Assembly: GCF_039539005.1 (NCBI RefSeq)
Contig: NZ_BAABCP010000001.1
Span: 992,001 to 1,056,000 of the forward strand
Reading direction: 5' to 3'
DNA from: Microbacterium soli
GTDB lineage: Bacteria; Actinomycetota; Actinomycetes; Actinomycetales; Microbacteriaceae
Length of the DNA: 64,000 bases
Position numbers and translations under genes: made by a program. The notes under the pieces were generated by a model, which ran no database searches, was not told the origin of the DNA, and was given only the letters and a program-made list of their open reading frames with translations. Below are positions 34,361 to 42,278 of the stretch, in pieces; within the stretch, counting starts at the first letter, position 1; each line of letters starts with the position of its first letter.

Positions 34361-34906
34361 GTGCCCTCCCTCGCCCGCCTGAGCACGCGCACGCTGCTCG
34401 TCTGTGCCGCCATCGGCGTCGCCACCGGCATCCTCGGCGGCATCGCGGGACTCATCACCCTGGGTGTCCTCGCGGTCACCCCGTACCTGTACGGCCTCGT
34501 CCTGGGTGTGCACGTGCTGCCGGGGATCATCGCGCAGGAGGTGCTCCGCCGGCCGCTGGTCGCACTGATCACGCACGTCATCGCGGCGCTCATCTCCAGC
34601 GCGTTCAACCCCGCGTGGGCGATGCGGTTCATCGGCACGGCGCTGCTGTTCGGCGTGATCCAGGAGGGCGTCGCCGCGCTGACGCGCTACCGCTCCTGGG
34701 GACGCTGGCGGTTCTTCGTCTCGGCGGTGATCATCGGCGCGATCGTCGCCGCCGTGGTCGGGTTCGCCGTCGACCTGACCCGATTCGAGACCTGGGTGCA
34801 GGTGGTGTACCTCACGATCTCGGTGCTGGGCCCGGTGGCCTGGACGGCGATCGGCATCGCGATCGGAAACGCGCTGCGCCGCGCGGGCGTCGCGCCGAAG
34901 CGCTGA
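34361..34906 (+). CDS. ykoE: ECF transporter substrate-binding (S) subunit, YkoE family
   Basis: 181 residues, mostly hydrophobic with about five to six membrane helices (LLVCAAIGVATGILGGIAGL, GLVLGVHVLPGIIAQEVL and others). It is followed by a fused ATPase-ATPase-permease gene, the layout of YkoEDC importers, for which thiamine precursors such as hydroxymethylpyrimidine or thiamine are the proposed cargo. Cargo is inferred from the family only. The start is GTG at 34361, six bases after TAGCCT. Confidence 0.85.
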   Translation: MPSLARLSTRTLLVCAAIGVATGILGGIAGLITLGVLAVTPYLYGLVLGVHVLPGIIAQEVLRRPLVALITHVIAALISSAFNPAWAMRFIGTALLFGVIQEGVAALTRYRSWGRWRFFVSAVIIGAIVAAVVGFAVDLTRFETWVQVVYLTISVLGPVAWTAIGIAIGNALRRAGVAPKR

Positions 34907-34944
34907 TCGGCCCCGTCGCTCACCGACGCCCCGTTCGGCATGGG

Positions 34945-34950
34945 TAGGCT
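34945..34950 (+). promoter_or_regulatory. -10 box upstream of the ECF fusion gene
   Basis: TAGGCT, 35 bases before the GTG at 34986, so the fusion gene can be transcribed separately from ykoE. Confidence 0.4.
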
Positions 34951-34985
34951 GAATTCTCTCCCGTACCGTCGATCGAGGACCAGCC

Positions 34986-37385
34986 GTGCGCCCATCCGCG
35001 CCTCTGCTGCGCGTGCAGCGCCTCAGCGTCACGCATGCCGGTGCCGCGCACCCCGCACTCCGGGACCTCTCCCTCGAGGTGGCCGCCGGCGAGGTCGTCC
35101 TGCTGCTGGGGCCGAGCGGCTCCGGCAAGTCCACCCTCGCCCTCGCCCTCAACGGGCTCATCCCGCAGTCCGTCGAGGCCGAGATGACGGGATCCGTCGA
35201 GGTCTCCGGCCAGGACACCCGCACCACCCCGGTCGCGCGTCTGGCCACCGACGTCTCACTGGTCTTCCAGGACCCGGATGCGCAGCTGGTCACCGGCACC
35301 GTGCTCGATGAGGTCGCCTTCGCACTGGAGAACCTGCTGCTTCCGGCGTCCGAGGTGCTCGCGCGCGCGGAGAAGGCGCTGCGCCGCATGGGTCTCTGGC
35401 ACCGGCGCGACTGGAACCCCGACCTGCTCTCCGGCGGCGGCCGTCAGCGCCTGGCCATCGCCTGCGCGCTGGCCGTGCATCCGACGCTCATCGTGCTCGA
35501 CGAACCCACCGCCAATCTCGACCCCCGCGGCGTGGAGGACGTGTACGCCGCGCTCGACGACCTCGCGGCGGATGCCGAGGAGCGCGCCATCGTGCTCATC
35601 GAGCACAACGTCGACGCGGCGCTGCGGTTCGCGACCCGCGTGATCGTGCTCGGCCGTGACGGACGGGTGCTGTGGGACGGGCGGCCGAGCGCGGTCTTCG
35701 ACGAGCATGCGGCCGAACTGGCAGAACTCGGCGTGTGGCTGCCTCGGACCGCCACCCCGAGGGACGCCGCGCTTCCGGCCCCGGCCGGCCGTGCTGCGAG
35801 CATCCCGTCCCGCACCGCCCCCGCAGCCCCCGCGATCGCCGTGCGCGACCTCGTCGTGCAGAAGCGAGGCACGACCGTGCTGCGCGTGCCGGAGCTCGAG
35901 ATCGAGAGCGGCTCGTTCACGGCCGTCATCGGGCCCAACGGCGCGGGCAAGACCACCCTGCTGCAGGCGCTGGGCGGCGTGGTGCCGCCGCCGCGCGGCA
36001 CTGTGCGGATCGGCGATCTGGATGCCGGGCGGGCCTCCCCCCGCGAGCTCAGCGCCCGTGTCGGTTACGTGTTCCAGAACCCGGAGCACCAGTTCATCGC
36101 GCAGACCGTCCGCGACGAGCTCGCGCACGGCCTGCGCCTGCAGCGGATCGACGACGTGGAGATCGCCGAGCGCGTCGAACGGATGCTGGACCGACTGGGC
36201 CTGAGGGACAAGGCCGACGAGCATCCGTTCCTCCTCTCCGGGGGCGAGAAGCGACGCCTGTCGGTCGGCACGGCGCTGATCGCCCGGCCCGACGTGCTCA
36301 TCCTCGACGAGCCGACCTTCGGTCAGGATCGACGGCGCGCCGCCGAGCTGCTCGACCTGCTCCGACAGCGGCAGCAGGAGGGCGCGACGGTCGTGGTCGT
36401 CAGCCACGATCCGGCGCTCGTGGCCTCCTACGCCACGCACACGGTCGTCGTCGACGACGGGGCGGTGCGCGCGGCGGGGCCGACCGCCGATCTCGTCGAC
36501 GCGGTGCGTACCACGGCGCCCGACGCCGCCGCCGAGGACTCCGCGGCCCCGCGCACCGAGCCGTCACCGACCGACCCGTACGCGGCGGCACCGGCATCCG
36601 CCCGGCACTGGCTGCACCGTCTGAACCCCCTGGCGACCTTCGGCGCGGTGATCCCGGCGATGGTGCTGCTCGTGGCCACCCGCGATCTGATCACCCCGGC
36701 GGTCTTCCTCGTGCTCGCGTGCGTCCTGGTGCTGACGGGTGCACGGCTGACACGTCGCACTCTCGCCGCCCTGCTGCTGGGTGTGCCGATCGGCGTCGCC
36801 GCGCTCACCGTCGGCTTCGGCGTCTGGATCGCCCCCGCACAGGTCGCCGACACCGCACCTGTGCTGAGCATCGGCGACTGGACGCTCCATCAGGGCGCCC
36901 TGCTGATCGGACTGACGACCGCGCTGCGCCTCGCGGCCATCCTCGCACTCGCCCTCCTCGGCGGCCTGACGACGACCGGGCCGGATCTCGTGCGCTCCTC
37001 CGTGCAGCAGCTGCACGTGCCGTACCGGATCGGGTACACCGCGCTGGCCGCCTACCGCTTCGTCCCCCGCTTCGGCTACGAGCTGGCCGTGATCCGCGCC
37101 GCCCATCGCGTGCGCGGGCACGGGTTCGGCGGGCGCTTCGGCGGGCAGGGCCCGCTCGCCCGCGTCGTGCGGGGCTGGGGGTACATCGTGCCGCTGCTGG
37201 CGTCCGGCATCCGCCATGCCGAGCGCGTGGCCCTGTCGATGGACGCCCGCGCCTTCGGCGCGCACCCCACCCGCACGGAGCGGCGCATCGTGGCCTGGCG
37301 CGCCCGTGACACCGCGTTCGTGGTCGCCGTGCTGCTGGCATCCGCGGCCGTGTTCACCGCCACGTTCCCCTGGCAGCCGGGCTGA
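34986..37385 (+). CDS. ECF transporter energising module: two ATPases fused to permease (EcfA-EcfA-EcfT)
   Basis: 799 residues with three domains. ATPase 1 (~8-255): LGPSGSGKST, LSGGGRQRLAIA, LIVLDEPTANLD, and His in LIEHNVD. ATPase 2 (~280-495): IGPNGAGKTT, LSGGEKRRLSVG, VLILDEPTFGQD, and His in VVSHDPA. EcfT-type permease (~540-799) with several helices and the coupling-helix residues in ARAFG near the C-terminus. In Bacillus the equivalents are YkoD (two ATPases) and YkoC (permease) as separate proteins. With YkoE this makes a complete importer from two genes. The signature of ATPase 1 reads LSGGGRQR rather than LSGGEQQR, a mild deviation. GTG start at 34986. Confidence 0.93.
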   Translation: MRPSAPLLRVQRLSVTHAGAAHPALRDLSLEVAAGEVVLLLGPSGSGKSTLALALNGLIPQSVEAEMTGSVEVSGQDTRTTPVARLATDVSLVFQDPDAQLVTGTVLDEVAFALENLLLPASEVLARAEKALRRMGLWHRRDWNPDLLSGGGRQRLAIACALAVHPTLIVLDEPTANLDPRGVEDVYAALDDLAADAEERAIVLIEHNVDAALRFATRVIVLGRDGRVLWDGRPSAVFDEHAAELAELGVWLPRTATPRDAALPAPAGRAASIPSRTAPAAPAIAVRDLVVQKRGTTVLRVPELEIESGSFTAVIGPNGAGKTTLLQALGGVVPPPRGTVRIGDLDAGRASPRELSARVGYVFQNPEHQFIAQTVRDELAHGLRLQRIDDVEIAERVERMLDRLGLRDKADEHPFLLSGGEKRRLSVGTALIARPDVLILDEPTFGQDRRRAAELLDLLRQRQQEGATVVVVSHDPALVASYATHTVVVDDGAVRAAGPTADLVDAVRTTAPDAAAEDSAAPRTEPSPTDPYAAAPASARHWLHRLNPLATFGAVIPAMVLLVATRDLITPAVFLVLACVLVLTGARLTRRTLAALLLGVPIGVAALTVGFGVWIAPAQVADTAPVLSIGDWTLHQGALLIGLTTALRLAAILALALLGGLTTTGPDLVRSSVQQLHVPYRIGYTALAAYRFVPRFGYELAVIRAAHRVRGHGFGGRFGGQGPLARVVRGWGYIVPLLASGIRHAERVALSMDARAFGAHPTRTERRIVAWRARDTAFVVAVLLASAAVFTATFPWQPG

Positions 37386-37422
37386 GCCCTGCGGGGCGGG
37401 CCCCCACCCGCCCCGCAGGGCT
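37385..37422. terminator. Bidirectional hairpin terminator between convergent genes
   Basis: A perfect 16-bp stem (37385-37400 with 37407-37422, AGCCCTGCGGGGCGGG and complement) closes a 6-base loop. It starts on the last base of the ECF fusion stop and ends six bases before the stop of the acyl-CoA dehydrogenase, so it can serve both. Confidence 0.8.
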
Positions 37423-37427
37423 CGACG

Positions 37428-38591
37428 TCAGCGCTTGCCGGCGATCTGACGACCGACGATGTCGCGCATGATCTCGTTGGTTCCGCCGTAGATGCGGTGC
37501 ACGCGGGCGTCGGTGAACGCCTTCGCGATGGGGTACTCCATGATGTAGCCGTAGCCGCCGTGCAGCTGCACTCCCATGTCGAGCACCTCCCACTCGCGCT
37601 CGGTGGCCCAGAACTTCACCTTCGCCGCGTCCTCCGCGGTGAGCCTGCGGTCCTTGTAGGCCAGCAGCGCGCGGTCGACGTATGCCCACATCGCCTCGGT
37701 CGTGGTGGCCATGTCGGCGAGGCGGAAGCGGGTGTTCTGGAAGTCGGCGATGCGCTCGCCGAACGCCTCGCGATCCTTCGTGTAGGCGACGGTCCAGTCC
37801 GTCGCGGCCTGCGCGACGGCCGCAGCGGCGACGCCGATCGACAGCCGCTCCAACGGCAGGTTCATCATCAGCTGGATGAAGCCCTGTCCCTCCTTGCCGC
37901 TGATGAGGTTCTCGTCGGGGACGAACACGTCCGTGAAGCTCAGCTCCGCGGTGTCCCAGCCGTGGAAGCCCATCTTGCGCAGCTTCTTGCCCTGGTCGAA
38001 CCCCTCCATGCCCTTTTCGAGGATGAGCAGGCTGAACGCGTCGGGGCGGGTTCCCTCGCCGGTCTTCACGAAGGTGATCACGATGTCGGCCGTCGTGCCG
38101 GAGGAGATGAACGTCTTCGCCCCATTGACGATGTAGCCGCCGTCGACCTTCTTCGCGGTGGTCTTGATGCCGCGCAGGTCGCTGCCGGCGCCGGGGTCGG
38201 TCATGGCCAGCGCGCCCAGCACCTCGCCGGTGGCCATCCGCGGCAGCCACTTCTCCTTCTGCTCCTGCGTGCCCATGTGCACGAGGTACGGCACGGCCAG
38301 GTCGTCTTGGATCCCCAGGGCGCCGGCGAGCGATCCCGCCCCCGCGGCGATGACCTCCTCCATCACGATGGAACGGAACCGGTAATCCTGCAGCATTCCC
38401 GCGCCGCCGAACTCCTCGGGCACGGAGAGTCCGATGATGCCGGCCTCGCCCGCGGCGAGAAGGGTGTCGCGGTCGACCTCGCCGGCTGCCTCCCACCGCT
38501 CGATGTTCTCGTTGGTGGCGTAGCGCTTGACGAAGTCCTTGACCAGGTCGCGGAAGGTCTCGTGGTCCTCTTCGTAGATGTCGCGTTCCAT
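37428..38591 (-). CDS. Acyl-CoA dehydrogenase (long/medium-chain type)
   Basis: 387 residues, the classic length. FAD-dependent alpha-beta dehydrogenation of acyl-CoA in beta-oxidation or amino-acid breakdown. Motifs: ALAMTDPGAGSDLRGIKT (FAD/substrate), GGYIVNGAKTFISSGTTADI, LPLERLSIG (holds the catalytic Glu in long-chain and isovaleryl-type members), QLHGGYGYIMEYPIAK and RIYGGTNEIMRDIVGR. The ATG at 38591 has a perfect AGGAGG seven bases upstream; longer frames lack support. It stands alone, ending at the bidirectional terminator. Chain-length preference is not certain. Confidence 0.95.
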   Translation of the reverse strand: MERDIYEEDHETFRDLVKDFVKRYATNENIERWEAAGEVDRDTLLAAGEAGIIGLSVPEEFGGAGMLQDYRFRSIVMEEVIAAGAGSLAGALGIQDDLAVPYLVHMGTQEQKEKWLPRMATGEVLGALAMTDPGAGSDLRGIKTTAKKVDGGYIVNGAKTFISSGTTADIVITFVKTGEGTRPDAFSLLILEKGMEGFDQGKKLRKMGFHGWDTAELSFTDVFVPDENLISGKEGQGFIQLMMNLPLERLSIGVAAAAVAQAATDWTVAYTKDREAFGERIADFQNTRFRLADMATTTEAMWAYVDRALLAYKDRRLTAEDAAKVKFWATEREWEVLDMGVQLHGGYGYIMEYPIAKAFTDARVHRIYGGTNEIMRDIVGRQIAGKR

Positions 38592-38629
38592 GGTGTCCTC
38601 CTGACGATCGCGTGCGTCTTCGCACCGGG

Positions 38630-38680
38630 AGTCTACGGTCGGAAGACGGTTCGCGACACTGCATTGTGGGAACGCGTTCC
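38630..38680 (-). promoter_or_regulatory. Candidate promoter and TetR-type operator for the acyl-CoA dehydrogenase
   Basis: A perfect palindrome GGAACGCGTTCC (38669-38680) lies upstream of TAGACT (38630-38635 on the minus strand), itself 38 bases before the ATG. The AAC-NN-GTT core resembles operators of TetR-type lipid regulators such as KstR. Regulator not in the window. Confidence 0.4.
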
Positions 38681-38711
38681 ATAGAAGTTGAGACTGCGTC
38701 CCGCATTTGTG

Positions 38712-38745
38712 GGATGCCGTCAATGCGGCCCGCACGACGGCATCC
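38712..38745 (-). terminator. Hairpin downstream of the VanY gene
   Basis: A perfect 10-bp stem (GGATGCCGTC at 38712-38721 with GACGGCATCC at 38736-38745) and 14-base loop, 20 bases past the stop of the peptidase gene on the minus strand. No T-run. Confidence 0.5.
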
Positions 38746-38765
38746 GCACTTCGAGCGCGGATGCG

Positions 38766-39692
38766 TCAGTGTCCGTAATCGGGAGCGGGCGGAAGCCCGA
38801 AGAACTCCTCGAGGGTGCGGAAACCGCCCTCGTGATACACCGTCGCCAGCTCGACCCCGATGTACCGCAGATGCCAGGGCTCGGGCATGTACCCGGTGAC
38901 TCCCTCGGCATCCTTCTCGTACCGCACGATGAAGCCGTACTCATGCGCATGCCGGACGATCCAGTCGCTCTGCGCGGTCGCTCCGAATTGGCCGAGGGAC
39001 CCGCATCCGCTCGAGCAGGCGACGACGTCGACGGCCAGACCGCTCTGATGCTCGCTGTGACCGGGGCGCGCCGACCCGGCATCCGCTCCCTCGACACCCT
39101 CCGAGCGCACGAAGCGCGAGTACGTGACCTGCTGCAGGCCGTAGGAGCGATACGCGTTGTTCACCCCCAGGGCGCCGCCCCCTTCCGCGACCATCGCGGC
39201 GCCCATCCGGCTCAGCGCGTCGGCGACCTCCGGCCGCATGCTCACCGACCCCGACAGTCCGCGCAGATCGGAGGCGACGACGGATGCCGGGGCGAAGTCC
39301 GCCGGCTGCAGCGGCCGGAGCTTGTTGACGACGACCCAATCACGGTGCGGGTCCTCGAGGGAGATGCAGGGTGCGTTGCCCGCCACGACCGCCGCACGGA
39401 ACTGCTCGCCCCCGCCGAACGCGTGCACGGTCGCCTCGTCGTCGCCCGCCGTCAGTGCCGAGCGGACCGCGGCATCCGCGCAGGGGTCGGCGGCCGGTGT
39501 CTGCGCCATCCGCACATCCGGCAGCGCCATCGCCGCAGCGGGGGCGGGCAGGGGAATCGGCGCGGGATCCGCCGCGATCACCCCACCCAGTGCCCCCAGC
39601 GAAGCGATCGCCGTGAACAGCACGCCGATGGGCAGGGCGACCTTCACGGCGAGCGGTCCACGCGACGCATGCCGGGAGTGCGTGGCGCTCAT
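38766..39692 (-). CDS. D-alanyl-D-alanine carboxypeptidase, VanY/LdcB family
   Basis: 308 residues. An N-terminal hydrophobic segment (LAVKVALPIGVLFTAIASLG) acts as signal or anchor; an ~80-residue linker precedes the zinc peptidase domain. Zinc and catalytic motifs: SRARPGHSEHQSGLAVDVV-like segment (S-x-H-Q-S-G-x-A-x-D) and EPWHLRYIG (E-x-W-H-x-R-Y). Such enzymes trim the terminal D-Ala of peptidoglycan stem peptides outside the cell. Four Cys in the outer part (DPCADAA, NAPCISL, ACSSGCGS) could form disulfides. The ATG at 39692 is preferred because CAGAAT sits exactly six bases upstream; ATG 39710 is the alternative. Confidence 0.9.
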   Translation of the reverse strand: MSATHSRHASRGPLAVKVALPIGVLFTAIASLGALGGVIAADPAPIPLPAPAAAMALPDVRMAQTPAADPCADAAVRSALTAGDDEATVHAFGGGEQFRAAVVAGNAPCISLEDPHRDWVVVNKLRPLQPADFAPASVVASDLRGLSGSVSMRPEVADALSRMGAAMVAEGGGALGVNNAYRSYGLQQVTYSRFVRSEGVEGADAGSARPGHSEHQSGLAVDVVACSSGCGSLGQFGATAQSDWIVRHAHEYGFIVRYEKDAEGVTGYMPEPWHLRYIGVELATVYHEGGFRTLEEFFGLPPAPDYGH

Positions 39693-39698
39693 CCGTCC

Positions 39699-39704
39699 AT
39701 TCTG
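39699..39704 (-). promoter_or_regulatory. Leaderless -10 box for the VanY gene
   Basis: CAGAAT on the minus strand (one mismatch to TAGAAT), six bases before the chosen ATG. Confidence 0.4.
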
Positions 39705-39753
39705 ACGCATGACCGGAGGGGAACAGATGTTCGCCATGCCCTTGACGTCTCCA

Positions 39754-39769
39754 TCGTTGTTATGTTCGA
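39754..39769 (+). promoter_or_regulatory. Degenerate LexA (SOS) box candidate
   Basis: TCGTTGTTATGTTCGA matches 12 of 16 positions of the actinobacterial SOS box TCGAACATATGTTCGA; the right half is perfect, the left half decayed. It ends nine bases before the radical SAM ATG and overlaps TATGTT (39761-39766), a possible -10 box. Confidence 0.35.
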
Positions 39770-39777
39770 ATGAAGAG

Positions 39778-41673
39778 ATGCGGTGGCAGGGTCAGACGAT
39801 CGACGACGCGGACGCCGCGGCGCTGCCCGGTCTGGAGAACCGCAGCGGCATCGTGCAGTCGGTCACGACGCCCGAGTTCGCGGGCATGACGTTCCACGAG
39901 GTGCTCGCGCGCTCCGCCCTGAACGCCGTGCCCGCCGTCTCGCGGATGCCCTTCCGCTGGACGATCAACCCGTACCGCGGATGCAGCCATGCGTGCGTCT
40001 ACTGCGTGGATCCGCGCACACTCGTCCTGTGCGCAGACGGGCGCCAGAGGCCGATACGCGATCTGCGAACCGGCGACGAGATCATCGGAACCGAGCGGCA
40101 GGGCCGCTGCCGGCGCTACATCAGGACACGCGTGCAAGCGAAGTGGACGACCCGCAAGACCGCGTATCGGGTCACGCTCGCAGACGGGACCGAATTGATC
40201 GCAAGCGGCGACCACCGGTTCCTCACCGACCGCGGGTGGAAGCATGTGGCCGATGCGCATGACGGCCAGCGGCCGCATCTCACCGTGGACAACCGGCTCA
40301 TGGGGTTCGGCGGAGGGACACCGCAATCGGCATCCGCGCCCGACAGCGCCGACTACCGGCGCGGCTACCCGGCGTCCGAAGGCGTCAGCACCATCACGCG
40401 CCCCTTCTCACTCCGGAGCGAGACTCGAGCACGGATGACCGGCATCCCCGTCTTCCCATCCAAGGATTGGAGAAGAGGATTCCTGTCCGGCATCTTCGAC
40501 GCAGAGGGCAGCTGCTCGCGAGGCGTGCTGCGCATCTCGAACCGAGACCCCGTCCTCCTGAGCACGATCATGTCGGCGCTCCGTGCCTTCGACATCCCCT
40601 GCACGCTCGAACCTCCCCGCGTCAACGGCGTCCGCAGCGTCAGGGTCACGGGCGGATTGCCCTCTCGGATGAAGTTCTTCGCCGTTGCGAGCCCGGCAAT
40701 CACTCGGAAACCGAGCATCGAAGGCACCGCCGTGAAATCCGTTGCGGATCTCCGCGTCATCAGTATCGAGGAGTTGCCAGGCACCCGCACACTCGTCGAC
40801 ATCACCACAGGCACGGGCGATTTCGTGGCCAACGGCGTCATCAGCCACAACTGCTTCGCCCGGGGCACCCACCAGTACCTGGACCTGGATGCGGGGCACG
40901 ACTTCGATTCGCAGATCGTCGTGAAGACCAACGTCGTCGACGTGCTCCGGCGCGAGCTGCGTCGGGGGTCCTGGCAGCACGAGACCGTCGCACTGGGCAC
41001 CAACACCGACCCGTACCAGCGGGCGGAGGGGCGGTACCGGCTGATGCCGGGGATCATCGCCGCACTGGCGGACTCGGGCACGCCGATGTCGATCCTCACC
41101 AAGGGCACGCTGATCCGCCGCGACATCCCCCTGCTGGTCGAAGCGGCCGCGCGGGTACCGGTGGACATCCAGCTGTCCATCGCGATGTACGACGAAGCGC
41201 TGCAGCGCTCCATCGAGCCGGGGACGCCGTCCACGCAGGCGCGACTGGACACGGTGCGCGCACTGACGGATGCGGGATTCCGGGTCGGCGTGTTCCTCAT
41301 GCCCGTCCTGCCGTATCTGACCGACTCCGTCGACGCGATCGATTCCGCGCTGCGGCGCATCGCCGACGCCGGCGCCGCCCATGCCGTCTACGGCGCCCTG
41401 CACCTGCGCGCGGGCGTGAAGCCGTGGTTCTTCCAGTGGCTGCAGCGCGAGCGCCCCGACCTCGTCGCCGCGTACCGTGGACTGTACCCGGGGGCGGCGT
41501 CCGAGGCGCCGAAGGGCTACCGGCGGTGGCTCGCGGAGCGCATACGTCCGCTCATCCGCGCCCACGGCCTGCGCGCGCAGTCGGAGCAGGAGCACGACCG
41601 GATGCGGGGGATGCTGCGAGCGCGCACGAACCCGGCGCCTCTTGCAGCGCCTGCGCCCGCCACCCTGTTCTGA
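39778..41673 (+). CDS. Rv2578c-family radical SAM protein interrupted by an intein
   Basis: 631-residue precursor; 348 residues after splicing. The host protein starts MRWQGQTIDDADAAALPG, like Rv2578c of M. tuberculosis, which fixes the ATG at 39778 rather than 39709. The radical SAM cluster motif C-x3-C-x2-C is split: Cys69 and Cys73 (GCSHACVY) come before the intein, and the third Cys is residue 359, the first after it (CFARGTHQYLD). Spliced, the motif reads GCSHACVYCFARGT. The rest matches the family (NTDPYQRAEGRYRLMPGII, SILTKGTLIRRD). The family resembles SPL-like radical SAM enzymes and is tied to DNA damage responses in mycobacteria; its reaction is unknown. Confidence 0.93.
   Translation: MRWQGQTIDDADAAALPGLENRSGIVQSVTTPEFAGMTFHEVLARSALNAVPAVSRMPFRWTINPYRGCSHACVYCVDPRTLVLCADGRQRPIRDLRTGDEIIGTERQGRCRRYIRTRVQAKWTTRKTAYRVTLADGTELIASGDHRFLTDRGWKHVADAHDGQRPHLTVDNRLMGFGGGTPQSASAPDSADYRRGYPASEGVSTITRPFSLRSETRARMTGIPVFPSKDWRRGFLSGIFDAEGSCSRGVLRISNRDPVLLSTIMSALRAFDIPCTLEPPRVNGVRSVRVTGGLPSRMKFFAVASPAITRKPSIEGTAVKSVADLRVISIEELPGTRTLVDITTGTGDFVANGVISHNCFARGTHQYLDLDAGHDFDSQIVVKTNVVDVLRRELRRGSWQHETVALGTNTDPYQRAEGRYRLMPGIIAALADSGTPMSILTKGTLIRRDIPLLVEAAARVPVDIQLSIAMYDEALQRSIEPGTPSTQARLDTVRALTDAGFRVGVFLMPVLPYLTDSVDAIDSALRRIADAGAAHAVYGALHLRAGVKPWFFQWLQRERPDLVAAYRGLYPGAASEAPKGYRRWLAERIRPLIRAHGLRAQSEQEHDRMRGMLRARTNPAPLAAPAPATLF
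40003..40851 (+). other. Intein with single-motif LAGLIDADG endonuclease
   Basis: 283 residues in frame inside the radical SAM gene. It starts with Cys (CVDPRTLVLCADGRQRPI, block A), has a block B-like TELIASGDHRFLTDRGW with the conserved T/G-x-x-H, and ends VISHN before Cys+1, the standard His-Asn/Cys ending, so it should splice. The inner part carries one LAGLIDADG-type motif (FLSGIFDAEGS), then ISNRDPVLLSTIMSALRAF; I see no second copy. Its base composition looks less GC-rich than the host gene, fitting later acquisition. Whether the endonuclease still cuts is unknown. Confidence 0.93.
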
Positions 41674-41696
41674 TCGCCGCCGCGCTGTGTTGCGCG

Positions 41697-41768
41697 AGAA
41701 CAGGAGATTCACCGAGAACAGGACATCACCCGGCGATTCCGTCCTGTTCTGGCCGAATCTCCTGTTCT
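41697..41768. repeat. 72-nt palindromic element, copy 1
   Basis: Arms 41697-41724 and 41741-41768 (28 nt each) around a 16-nt loop. Each arm holds AGAACAGGAGATTC and AGAACAGGAC joined by 4 bases that do not pair, so there are a 14-bp and a 10-bp perfect stem. It starts 23 bases after the radical SAM stop. A near copy with identical geometry lies 429 bp to the right. Confidence 0.85.
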
Positions 41769-41858
41769 GGGGCGACGGGCCGGGCGACGGGACGGGTGGG
41801 ACGGACCGGGCGGGACGGACCGGGCGGGACGGGTCCATGGCCGCGGAAGGTGCCGTGA

Positions 41859-42041
41859 TCACCGCTTCCCGAGCGGCTCGGTCAAGAAGACCAGGATCAG
41901 CAGCGCCAGCGGGCCGAAGATCATCCCGAGGATGAACCAGCCGAGCTTCGTGCGGCCCTGCAGCCCCGCCAGAGCACTGATCGTCAGCGCGATGCAGAAC
42001 CAGACCGTGCCGCCCGCCGTCGCCCACTCGTTCCACTCCAT
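41859..42041 (-). CDS. Small two-helix membrane protein of unknown function
   Basis: 60 residues. Two hydrophobic segments (TVWFCIALTISALAGL and GWFILGMIFGPLALLILVFL) separated by a short basic loop (QGRTKLG), ending EPLGKR: a hairpin membrane protein. No known family recognised. It is bracketed by the two copies of the palindromic element. Base use is like the surroundings. The ATG at 42041 lacks a strong ribosome site; the call rests on the clear helices and the lack of any other gene here. Confidence 0.6.
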   Translation of the reverse strand: MEWNEWATAGGTVWFCIALTISALAGLQGRTKLGWFILGMIFGPLALLILVFLTEPLGKR

Positions 42042-42125
42042 GCGCTCAGCCTAAGCGGCCGGACTGCTCCGACGTCGCCGGCACCTCGGCATCCGTGCTC
42101 CCCCATCCCCGTCGCCGCGTCACCG

Positions 42126-42197
42126 AGAACAGGAGATTCACCGGAAACAGGACATCCTCCGACGAATCCGTCCTGTCGTGGCCGAATCCCCTGTTCT
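42126..42197. repeat. 72-nt palindromic element, copy 2
   Basis: Arms 42126-42153 and 42170-42197 around a 16-nt loop, the same 28-16-28 geometry as copy 1. The left arm differs by one base (GGAAACAGGAC for GAGAACAGGAC region) and the right arm by a few (GTCCTGTCGTGGCC). It lies 81 bases past the DEAD-box gene stop on the other side and 84 bases before the small membrane gene. Confidence 0.85.
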
Positions 42198-42278
42198 GGC
42201 GCGAGCGCCCGGGCTGAGGCGAGCGCCCGGGTTGGGGCGCGAGGAATCGCGCCGAACCACGCAGAGCCGCGACCGGCG

